From the NCBI GenBank assembly GCA_036940085.1, contig JALLBK010000902.1, forward strand, positions 1 to 11,478: a stretch of 11,478 nt of DNA, read 5' to 3'. Of the stretch, positions 1-7,304 are shown one piece after another (the first letter of the stretch is position 1; the number at the start of each line of letters is the position of its first letter). A model generated the notes under the pieces. The model was given only the letters and a program-made list of their open reading frames with translations. It was not told where the DNA came from and searched no databases. The DNA is from Discostella pseudostelligera (lineage: Eukaryota; Bacillariophyta; Thalassiosirophyceae; Thalassiosirales; Thalassiosiraceae). A program made the position numbers and the translations under genes.

Positions 1-476
1 GATGCCGTCGGTCTTCTACAACACGTCTAATTTCCAATGAAGCGGATAAAAGGAAGCAAATTGTGTTCGGTTGTCGGTAGACAATAGGCGAGGAGATCGT
101 AGAGTAAAATAACATGACAAAATGGATAAAATGCGAACAGGTACTATTAATGCCGTTCAAACCGTCATCAAATTGAAAAGCGTGGTTCTCTCGCAAACAC
201 CCACCCACATCTTCATCATGCACTCGCAAATTGCTTTCATTTCAAAAAACTTGCAACAGTTCTTGTTGTTGAAATACTATCGAACAAACTAACAAACCAA
301 ATACTCCGTCGTTTGTATGAATGTTGTGTTGTCCTCATTCTCATCATCGGACTCCCTACCTCATCCTCCCCACTAAATTAAGAACCTATGCAAAAATCAA
401 GCATCGTAAATCACCATATCATCAATCATACCCCACCCTAAATACTGTTCAGTGATCGAAATTCCCGAAAAAACAT
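1..476. other. Intergenic stretch with no supportable gene
   Basis: No open frame of useful length and no RNA gene were recognised here. The stretch is AT-rich and is the 3' flank of the minus-strand gene that ends at 477. A short plus-strand frame at 2-40 ending in TGA could be the last codons of a gene lying to the left, but twelve codons are too few to call. Confidence 0.5.
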
Positions 477-1306
477 TTATTTCTTTCCCTTCTTCTTTTT
501 TGAGCTGGTCTTCTTCTTCATCGTCTTATTCTTTGGCTACGATTGTTCGAGGGCACGAAACAAGTTGTAGAGAATATAAATTAAGTCAGGGAGAATACTA
601 AGTGCTATGTGAAGTCGACACATGCAATATTGCTTGATAAAAGCAGCATCTTATGTTATAACTCACCTTAAGTTCCTCCGCCCTCTGCTTCTCACCCTCC
701 TCCGCCTCCGCAACCTCTTTCCGTAAAGCCTCCAATTCTTTCGTCCCCTCCTCCACCCGCATCTTCATCGTTTCCTCCAATTCTTTCACCTTATTCTCAT
801 CCTTGAGCATCTCTTGCGTTTTGGCCATAGAGGCCTTGAAGGCATCGTTTTCGGTATATTGTTTCATCCGTTCTTGGAAGGCAGGGTCGGCCATCATTTT
901 TTGTGCCTCTCGCATCATTTCAGGATCCTGAATAGAATTAGGAGGCGAGGGTGAGATGAGTAATCGTAAGTCGGTGATAGAACGGCGAAGTGTTGCACAC
1001 ATCTCTGTCGTATTTCATGTTGTTCTTTTCGACCATCGTCAATCGTCGGCGTTCTTATCTGGCAAAGAATCACATGCATTACAGCAGATACATATCAAAG
1101 GAGCCAAGCACGCATGAGTCCATCACAATTCCCTTTGAACCATAACCATCAGCACGATACGCATCCCGTCTCCCGGCTGCTCCACATGCCATTACCGCAA
1201 CAAAGAACTTCAACTGTGGCTGTGGTGCCTCATCCAAAATGAAAGTTTGTTGTCGTCTTCGTACCTGCATATCCTGCAGCAGCTGGGCGAGCATCATATT
1301 ATTCAT
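477..1306 (-). CDS. Small STI1-like DP-motif coiled-coil protein with Lys-rich tail (3 exons, 120 aa)
   Basis: I join three minus-strand exons: 1306-1265, 927-667 and 536-477, with introns 1264-928 (337 nt, GTACGA...CAG) and 666-537 (130 nt, GTGAGT...TAG). Both junctions are phase 0. The ATG at 1306 is fixed by an in-frame TGA 18 nt upstream with no AG acceptor between them. The spliced protein begins MNNMMLAQLLQDMQ-DPEM. Residues about 8-40 hold two Asp-Pro motifs in Met/Gln-rich helices (QDPEMM, MADPAF), the pattern of STI1/Hop-type chaperone-binding helices. Residues 40-100 are a charged Glu/Lys coiled coil, and the last 20 residues are almost all Lys, Ser and Thr. The joined first exon completes the DP pattern, which supports the splice model. 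A role as a co-chaperone or proteostasis adaptor is inference. The small size, with no TPR or ubiquitin domain, is unlike classical STI1 or ubiquilin proteins. No plastid or secretory signal is visible. Confidence 0.7.
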
Positions 1307-1578
1307 GGTTAAAAGTTGCAGAGTATTTCAGATGGCGTAGTAGATTGTTGAGGAGGAAGTCGCTGGGCGATGGATTATTGTTCAAATATTGATGTCGATT
1401 CGGGTGTTGCTTGCTTGTTCAGCTTCAATTATTCCGGGTACCATAGGATAGTAATCGTAGTAGACTGAGTTGCGGACGGCTGCATCATGGTTTTGTGGTT
1501 TGATGGATGGCCGTGTCATACCTCTCCCCGCGCTTTTTGCTTGTGGTGACTGTGAGAAAGATTTATTTTGTAGGGCAA

Positions 1579-1592
1579 GGCTGACGTCAGCC
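1579..1592. promoter_or_regulatory. Palindromic CRE-type site (TGACGTCA core)
   Basis: GGCTGACGTCAGCC is a perfect 14-nt palindrome around the bZIP core TGACGTCA. In diatoms TGACGT-type elements are known CO2/cAMP-responsive elements in carbonic anhydrase promoters. Here the site lies 316 nt upstream of the carotenoid isomerase-like ATG and about 270 nt upstream of the divergent gene. Function is inferred from the motif. Confidence 0.55.
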
Positions 1593-1620
1593 ACGTACTT
1601 CAACCTGCGATATGTCCTTC

Positions 1621-1626
1621 CACGTG
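1621..1626. promoter_or_regulatory. CACGTG (G-box/E-box) site
   Basis: This canonical bHLH/bZIP palindrome is 29 nt from the CRE-type palindrome and in the same divergent promoter. One six-base match could be chance, but the same box recurs in the other two promoters of this window. Confidence 0.35.
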
Positions 1627-1803
1627 CCAATTGAAATGTCAACTCCTTCGTCGGAATTCAATATGGAAAATCTTTTCAAGGATTCATCAACATCAACCTC
1701 GCTCGCTCCATCTCTTTCAAAACATGCTGCTGAATTCGACAATGCCGACGCCTGCCGACGCAAACACAGCCGATCGACGCTGCTGCCTCCACCACCACTA
1801 CCA

Positions 1804-1822
1804 CTACTCGAGTAGATAGATA
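1804..1822. repeat. Shared palindromic element, copy 1
   Basis: CTACTCGAGTAGATAGATA starts with a perfect 12-nt palindrome and matches 18 of 19 positions at 7125-7143. It ends 85 nt before the ATG at 1908, so it lies in the proximal promoter or 5' UTR of the carotenoid isomerase-like gene. Confidence 0.45.
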
Positions 1823-1907
1823 TTCGAACCAATACGACAACGACTGCATCGACAACAAGTCGACCATTGTAGTGAATAACAGTAGGTCAAACAGTAACTA
1901 AACAATA

Positions 1908-4154
1908 ATGATTGGGCGCCGCTTCAGCCTCGCCGCCGCGGCCTTGTCCGCCACCCTCCTCTCCACCAGTTGCTCGGCATTTGCACCCGTCCACCATCAC
2001 AGCTCTCGCGTCGTCGCCTCTACTCTCCTTCGTTCCACCATTGAAGAAACCGAAACAACAACTGAAATAGAAGCCAGCAACAAGAATGTAGCACAAACAC
2101 AAGACACCTCCCGCTCCAAGGTCATGACCTTCAGCTACGACATGTCCCTCGAACCAACTTATGAAAAACCCACCTATCCTGGCACTGGCAATGGATTATC
2201 CGGAGAAGCTGGCGAGTATGATATTATCGTAATTGGTTCCGGTATGGGTGGACTATCCTGCGCGGCACTGAGTGCCAAGTATGGCTCACGTGTCATTTGT
2301 CTCGAAAGTCACATCAAGGTGGGCGGCAGTGCGCACACCTTTAGTAGGATGCATGATGGTGGAAAGTATAGCTTTGAGGTTGGACCATCCATCTTTGAGG
2401 GATTGGATCGACCAAGTCTCAATCCACTTCGTATGATATTTGATATCCTTGAGGAGACAATGCCGGTCAAAACCTACAAGGGGCTAGGGTATTGGACACC
2501 CACGGGATATTGGCGCTTTCCAATCGGTTCTCGTGAGGGATTTCGTAATTTGTTAATGGAACAATGTGGCGAAGATGGACCCAAGGCGATTGCTGAGTGG
2601 GATGCATTGCGTGAACGTCTTCGCACTTTGGGGGGAAGTACTACCGCTGTGGCATTGTTGAATTTACGACAGGATGCGGGATTTTTGGCCACCACGGCAG
2701 GATCGCTTCCGTTTGTGCTTACCCATCCCGATGTGTTTGGTGACTTGCCATTGACGTTTGATGATTTGTCCAAGACGGTGGATCAGTTCGTGACGGTACC
2801 GTTCTTGCGAAACTTTATTGACACCATGTGCATCTTTTGTGGTTTCCCCGCCAAGGGGGCCATGACGGCCCATTTGTTGTATATTTTGGAGCGATTCTTT
2901 GAGGAAAGTGCGGCATTCAGTGTTCCCGTTGGTGGGACATGTGAACTTGGTAATACATTGCAGCGAGGGTTGGAGAAGCATGGTGGGAAGTTGCAATTGA
3001 ATGCCCATGTCGAGGAGATATTGATTGAGAATGGTCGTGCGGTGGGTGTACGTCTTAAGAATGGAAATATCGTTAAGGCACGAAAGGCGGTGGTTTCGAA
3101 TGCTACTCCCTTCGATACTGTTAAGCTCATGCCAGCGACGGAGGGTGAGCCGAAGGGATTGACGAAGTGGAGGAATGAGATGGGAAAACTGCCTAGACAT
3201 GGTGCGATCTCGCATTTGTTTTTGGCGATTGATGCTACTGGGTTGGATTTGAGCCATATTGATGATCCGGCACATTTGGTCGTACAGGTGAGTAATGGTG
3301 TTAGTAATTGAGGAGAATGCAGGAAGTGGTCGGATGCGGGAGGACCATCTATCTGCTGGATGCCAAGCACTAATCATCTCTTTGCACTGATCATATTCTC
3401 GCGCTTGTGCACTTGTCGTCTTCGTTAACAACAGGATTGGGACCGGTCTCTTCAGGACTCTCAGAATCTCTGCTCCTTTTTCATTCCATCCATCCTCGAT
3501 AAGACTCTCTGCCCACCTGGCAAGCACGTCATCCACGTGTACTCCTCTGGAGGGGAGCCATACGAGCCGTGGGAGAAGCTCACTCCTGGCTCGGAGGAGT
3601 ACGAAGCCTACAAGAAGGAGCGTGTGGAGGTCCTCTTCCGTGCTGTGGAGCGCTGCATCCCCGACGTACGTGATCGTTTGGAATTCAGCATCATTGGTTC
3701 GCCACTTGCGCATGAGGCGTTTTTGAGGAGGGATAGGGGAACCTACGGTATGGCATGGGCGGCTGGATCATCGGCACCACAATCTGGCTTGTTGGGGAGC
3801 GTACTACCATTTCCATTCCCTAACTTGAAAACTCCAGTGGATGCATTATTGCGATGCGGTGATTCTTGCTTCCCGGGTATTGGCACGCCAAGTGCTGCCG
3901 CCAGTGGTGCCATTGCTGCCAATACTATGACAAATGTCGACAACCACCTAAAACTGCTATCCGAGGCGAGCAAGAAAGATCCGATGTACAAGTTCTTGGA
4001 TGCTGGCATTATGGGTCAGGTGTACAAGCCGCTTGTGCAGGGATTTACACCTAGTCCAGAGCTGAGGGTGGATCAATACGTTTCTGGGGCTGGGGTTGCA
4101 CCTGTAGATTACACGGCGACGGATCCCAATGTTTCGGATAGGATCGACTTGTAA
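1908..4154 (+). CDS. Plastid carotenoid isomerase/phytoene desaturase-like flavoprotein (CRTISO family; 2 exons, 699 aa)
   Basis: The exons are 1908-3287 and 3435-4154; the 147-nt intron (GTGAGT...CAG) is phase 0 and reads HLVVQ-DWDRSL across the junction. Residues 1-25 are a signal peptide ending SCSA-FAP, a heterokont ASAFAP-type junction with Phe at +1, followed by a Ser/Thr/Arg-rich transit-like segment, so plastid import is likely. The FAD-binding Rossmann motif VIGSGMGGL is at residues 108-116, with the acidic ribose-binding Glu at 133 (VICLES) and the second motif VGGSAHTF at 138-145. The C-terminal family signature CGDSCFPG is at about 601-608, as in plant and cyanobacterial CRTISO. 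That family isomerises poly-cis carotenoids such as prolycopene to all-trans forms. Diatoms carry several CRTISO-like paralogues, so the exact substrate (isomerase, desaturase or xanthophyll-related) cannot be set from sequence. About 90 residues follow the signature, longer than the plant enzyme's end. A CRE palindrome and a CACGTG box lie upstream. Confidence 0.85.
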
Positions 4155-4455
4155 GCAGTAATAAATGGCGAGTATTCTTTTCTTATAGCAGTGTAGAGAA
4201 AGTGAGTGCATGGTCATGAAAGTCGATGAAGAGCTAGGTTTGAAGAGTAGACCTTCATCACCTTCCACGTGGCGGATCTCCCGCCACTTTTATCTCCACC
4301 ACGTGAACGTGGGGTGTCGCCATTTTTGTCGCTGTCTTCCCGCCAAATATCCTGACACACAAGATCGGCGGGCGGGCGTCAGCGTCAGCGGCTCGCATGC
4401 ACCATGTTTCACCTTGCCCCACAACCCGTAGCCGTAGCACTCCGCCTTCCGAACC
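4155..4455 (+). promoter_or_regulatory. Promoter of the thylakoid-lumen protein gene, with CACGTG and E2F-like sites
   Basis: The first part is the 3' flank of the preceding plus-strand gene and the rest is promoter. CACGTG boxes lie at 4266-4271 (inside CCACGTGG) and 4300-4305. GTGGCGG at 4269-4275 and CCGCCAC at 4281-4287 form a 7-nt inverted repeat with a 5-nt loop, and TTCCCGCCAAA, an E2F/DP consensus-like site, is at 4337-4347. The last site is 109 nt before the ATG. The same CACGTG plus CCCGCCAAA pairing is found at 6938-7076. Confidence 0.55.
4337..4347 (+). promoter_or_regulatory. E2F-like site TTCCCGCCAAA
   Basis: It matches the E2F consensus (TTTSSCGC, read as GGCGGGAA on the other strand) and is identical in its CCCGCCAAA core to three sites at 6941-7008. 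Its position close to the start codon at 4456 fits a promoter element. Confidence 0.45.
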
Positions 4456-5238
4456 ATGAAGTCCGTTATCCTCATCCTCCTCACCGCCGCTACTCCCGCA
4501 GCATCCTTTATTGCGCCACTTGCCGGCCTTAATGGCAATGTCGTGGCCACTAGTGGCATTTCTACCCAAGCTTTTGCTGCACCCCGAGACATGGACGAAA
4601 GCATCACCGCCTTCTCCGCTTCCTCCCGTCGTGACATGCTAGCCACCACCCTCGCCACTATTACAACCTCCACCATTGCCATTCTGTCCCCCACCTCATC
4701 CGCACTTGCCATCGAAACATACCTTACTGAACCCACTGAGGAATTCAAAGAATCGGAACGACAACGTCTTGAATTCCGTAAGAAACAACTCTCCCTAAAA
4801 GCTGACTTTGTCAAGGTACTGGCACGCCTTACTACGGAATCCTCCACCGAGGAGCAAATAGAGAATGATTTAAAGGAGCTTAAGACGTTAGTTATCCAGA
4901 CGGGTGGGTTGCCGTTGGGGATTAAGAAGGAGGATATGTACAAAATTATTAGAACGAAGAAGGCGAAGGGATTTTGGCCAACGAATGTGGAGATTGCGTA
5001 AGTTCGTTCGTTTTGTCGCTCTCGTATTCATCGGTGCTAGTACTGATATTGATGATGATGCTTTGTTTCTCGTGTACGCGCTATCTGTTCAATGAAATTC
5101 AACCTCTCCTAATTTGCTTTCGTCATGCGTACTCTATCCTGCAATACTGATCAATATACCAGCTACCAGAAGCTCAAGGCAGAAATTGCGTATCAACAGA
5201 GTCCTAATACGGAGAAAGATTTGGAGAATCCTCTCTAA
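4456..5238 (+). CDS. Thylakoid-lumen extrinsic photosystem II-like protein (PsbQ'/Psb31 type; 2 exons, 205 aa)
   Basis: The exons are 4456-4997 and 5163-5238; the 165-nt intron is GTAAGT...CAG and a split Ala codon joins VEIA to YQKLKAEIAYQQ. Targeting is tripartite. A signal peptide (residues 1-17) ends in ASF-IAP, an ASAFAP-like junction, and is followed by a Ser/Ala-rich transit segment. A twin-arginine lumen signal then follows: RRDML at 58-62, a hydrophobic run, and an SALA-IE cleavage site after residue 85. The mature part is about 120 residues, basic and helical, with charged runs (EFKESERQRLEFRKKQ) and LKTLVIQTGGLPLG, the size and build of diatom extrinsic oxygen-evolving subunits. 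Plausible role: stabilising the lumenal face of photosystem II. The lumen location is well supported, but assignment to PsbQ' versus Psb31 is by resemblance only. Immediately past the stop, another frame (5208-5351) is open and encodes a hydrophobic segment plus KRRRR. Confidence 0.75.
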
Positions 5239-5453
5239 ACGAGGGTAATGATAGTAAAAGCCAACAACTTTTAGGATGGTATGCGAGATTTTTTGGCGTA
5301 GGGGTAGTCGGCACGACGGCAGCGGGTTATTGTAAGCGGAGACGACGCTAAAGCGTACATGGTAATTATCTCAATCTCATGGTACTGCAAAAGGGGATTG
5401 ATAATGCTCTGAAATTCAATGAAATTCCCGCATACGGGGGAAAGAGATGATAC

Positions 5454-5475
5454 ATGAACTGAATGTATAGTTCAT
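5454..5475. repeat. Inverted repeat, 7-nt arms, 8-nt loop
   Basis: ATGAACT at 5454-5460 pairs perfectly with AGTTCAT at 5469-5475. It lies between converging genes and is too short to be assigned a function. Confidence 0.4.
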
Positions 5476-5497
5476 CAGGTACGAATCGATAATTTGA

Positions 5498-5517
5498 GTA
5501 ACTGAATACTCAGTTAC
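5498..5517. repeat. Inverted repeat, 8-nt arms, 4-nt loop
   Basis: GTAACTGA at 5498-5505 pairs perfectly with TCAGTTAC at 5510-5517 around ATAC. It is 22 nt from the previous hairpin, between converging genes. A role in 3' end formation is possible but unproven. Confidence 0.45.
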
Positions 5518-5766
5518 CAGTTACATTCAGAATTGATTTTTATAAATGACTTGCTACATGGTGGTACATCATACCTACTCACAGCGCTAGAAAAAATTCT
5601 CGTAACCAAATATTATGAATAAGTTGGCATGTACTTTGCAATGGACGTGATAGTGCCAACCAGCTTTCTTCCTCAATGATTTGTCGGCTTGATACATATC
5701 ATTGACCTCAAATCGGACATCCATCGTTCACCCATCCCTAAGGTGTGTCGATGCTCCCCACAATCA

Positions 5767-5786
5767 CCTCGCCTCGCCTCGCCTCG
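5767..5786. repeat. Tandem CCTCG repeat, 4 units
   Basis: There are four exact copies of a 5-nt unit just outside the 3' end of the minus-strand gene at 5829. It is a simple microsatellite-like run with no evident function. Confidence 0.6.
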
Positions 5787-5828
5787 TCTCTTTCTCTGAC
5801 CCATCACTCACTTCATGAATTAATCCCT

Positions 5829-6737
5829 CTAATATGCCGTCGACACCGGCATCGCCGACAATACCTCCCCCGCCGTCACCGGAGCACTCGGTTGATCCTT
5901 CGCCTTGGCCTCCCCAATTGCCTGTGCATACTTGACACTCGATCTACGACGATTCAATCCCTCATGCCCCAACCTCTTCCGCACTTGATCGGCATTGGCT
6001 TCATTCGCTGCCACACTCACCGCATTGCAAAACTTACTTGCCAAATTGTTCTTACTGGCATTCGCATTATTGGCATCATTGGCAAATGTGAATTTGTATT
6101 CCACATCGCCCAAACTCGTTTCAAGAAAAATCGTAGTATACATGGAATCATGATTGGCACCAGGATGGGGCACATGGGGAATGTACGACACCTGACTCGG
6201 TTGGATAGTAGCCTTGAGATGCATCAATTCAATAGCGTACTTGGGTGCCTTACTTTCTTCATTCTCATACACAAAACAATGATATCCTTTGATTAGTAAA
6301 AAGTACAATCCATCTTTTGTAATGTTACCTCCGCCAAAGCAACAACAGAGAGATGGTAGACCCATATTACTATCGCCCCGATGGACTGTGGCATATCCCT
6401 CAAAGTCGGCACCGCTGCTGCCGCGCAAGGTTTGGACGGAAGCGCCCTGGGTGGCATTTTTACGTGTGAAGGTGGTACGGACAGCGGCGATTAAGGCGGA
6501 GGAATGACGACGGAGGCTGCTGCGAGGCTTGGAGGTGGTGGAATGGGCGCTACCGCCAATACTGGTACGGTTGGTGGTGGGTTGAACAGAGGTATCCGCC
6601 GCCGTAGTCGAGTTGGTGGCATCTTGCGCCGGAGCATCGGGCTTCGCTGTGGCGGTCGAAGCAGCAGCCGGTGTGGGCTCAGTGTTTGCAGTGATTTCCT
6701 CGACCATTGTCGTCGTCGTATTGATATGATGGGGCAA
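5829..6737 (-). CDS. Unrecognised protein with probable PH-like core (302 aa, no intron)
   Basis: I do not recognise this family. The single open frame starts at the ATG at 6737; a second Met at residue 11 (6707) is an alternative. Residues 1-105 are low-complexity Ala/Thr/Ser/Pro and probably disordered, with a basic phosphosite-like RRHSS at 76-80. Residues about 112-248 look globular. A Cys cluster CCCFGGG (131-137) is followed by strands GLYFLLIKGYHCFVYE and KYAIELMHLKATIQ, then TTIFLETS and VEYKFTFAN, and finally an amphipathic helix (ASKFCNAVSVAANEAN). Beta strands followed by a closing helix suggest a pleckstrin-homology-like fold, so membrane or phosphoinositide binding is a reasonable but unproven guess. 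The tail has RKRLGHEGLNRRRSS (253-267), a second basic phosphosite-like stretch. There is no signal peptide or membrane span. Its promoter carries repeated E2F-like and CACGTG sites, which hints at cell-cycle or light control. Confidence 0.7.
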   Translation of the reverse strand: MPHHINTTTTMVEEITANTEPTPAAASTATAKPDAPAQDATNSTTAADTSVQPTTNRTSIGGSAHSTTSKPRSSLRRHSSALIAAVRTTFTRKNATQGASVQTLRGSSGADFEGYATVHRGDSNMGLPSLCCCFGGGNITKDGLYFLLIKGYHCFVYENEESKAPKYAIELMHLKATIQPSQVSYIPHVPHPGANHDSMYTTIFLETSLGDVEYKFTFANDANNANASKNNLASKFCNAVSVAANEANADQVRKRLGHEGLNRRRSSVKYAQAIGEAKAKDQPSAPVTAGEVLSAMPVSTAY

Positions 6738-6958
6738 TGGTATTGGAATGGAGTGGGAGTACTAGTACTAGTATCGTACTTGTTTTACGTCGGCAGAAGC
6801 AGCATGAGCAAGGGGCAGCATCTGCCTGCTGCTGCCTGTGTTGCCTTTTGACGCCATGTTGACTCAGCCTCGTCGAGGTCTGCGTGGGAACTCATATAGT
6901 AAAGATTGTCTACCCATGAAAATGGCGCCATCCTCACTCTCCCGCCAAATCTTCCATC

Positions 6959-7038
6959 TTCCCGCCAAAATAATGCACGTGTAGGCTAGAGTCGAGTTTC
7001 CCGCCAAATTAATGCCACGTGTAATCATTGGAGTCGAG
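6959..7038. repeat. Tandemly duplicated E2F-like/CACGTG module
   Basis: Copy 1 (6959-6996) and copy 2 (6998-7038) share the same order of parts: TTCCCGCCAAA, then a TAATGC link, then CACGTGTA, then GAGTCGAG. The spacers differ by a few bases. This is a diverged tandem duplication of a composite regulatory unit, not simple-sequence DNA. Confidence 0.65.
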
Positions 7039-7124
7039 TCAATCCTACTCCACATGCACGTGCTGCATGCCACGTGATGCCACAGATCTCGCAGTGCATT
7101 GAATCAGATTCAAGCGCTAAATAT

Positions 7125-7143
7125 CTACTAGAGTAGATAGATA
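7125..7143. repeat. Shared palindromic element, copy 2
   Basis: CTACTAGAGTAGATAGATA differs at one position from 1804-1822. It lies between the 3' end of the TBC gene and the promoter module of the PH-like gene. Confidence 0.45.
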
Positions 7144-7304
7144 CGATCCGATTATTTAAAGTGGGAATAGGCTAACCATTTGGTTACATTCACATTTAAC
7201 ATCGATGAAGTTTGGTTAAAGGATCTTGACATACAAATATGACGATCCACGGAGTGTTGGCAAAACTTCAACGATGGCAATCACGTTGATATCCAAAACA
7301 AACA

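Larger units (their letters stand above)
1307..1907. promoter_or_regulatory. Divergent promoter between the DP-motif gene and the carotenoid isomerase-like gene
   Basis: This 601-nt stretch separates two genes transcribed away from each other, so it should carry promoter elements for both. It contains a TGACGTCA palindrome near 1582-1589, a CACGTG box at 1621-1626 and a CTACTCGAGTAG palindrome at 1804-1815. A 67-codon plus-strand frame (1612-1815) lies within it. I treat that as a possible upstream ORF or chance frame, not a gene, because it is Ser/Pro low-complexity sequence and resembles nothing I recognise. Confidence 0.6.
5239..5828. other. Convergent 3' flanks, no gene called
   Basis: This lies between the 3' ends of a plus-strand and a minus-strand gene. 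It holds the tail of an open frame running to 5351 (see findings), two short inverted repeats (5454-5475 and 5498-5517), and four tandem CCTCG units at 5767-5786. No further coding or RNA gene was recognised. Confidence 0.5.
6738..7304 (-). promoter_or_regulatory. Promoter of the PH-like gene, with repeated E2F-like and CACGTG sites
   Basis: The 567 nt between two minus-strand genes should serve the gene starting at 6737. CCCGCCAAA occurs at 6941-6949, 6961-6969 and 7000-7008. CACGTG occurs at 6976-6981, 7016-7021, 7057-7062 and 7071-7076. ATGGCGCCAT (6922-6931) is another palindromic E2F-like core. A (TAGTAC)-type short repeat is at about 6758-6773, next to the start codon. The part from about 7080 to 7304 is the 3' flank of the TBC gene and includes one copy of the shared palindromic element. 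Confidence 0.6.

Noticed and set aside
2..40. Twelve-codon plus-strand frame at the left edge as a gene end
   Set aside because: Too short to tell from chance.
1079..1264. Continuation of the first exon of the DP-motif gene as coding
   Set aside because: A GTACGA donor after GATATGCAG joins in frame to GATCCTGAAATG and completes the DP motif; the read-through frame ends without any recognisable motif.
2664..3713. Long antisense frame (349 codons, minus strand)
   Set aside because: It runs opposite the carotenoid gene across its intron, has no recognisable motif, and the plus strand is clearly coding.
4290..4943. Antisense frame of 217 codons on the minus strand
   Set aside because: It is a shadow of the lumenal protein gene and its promoter; composition is Ser/Arg/Val-rich with no motif.
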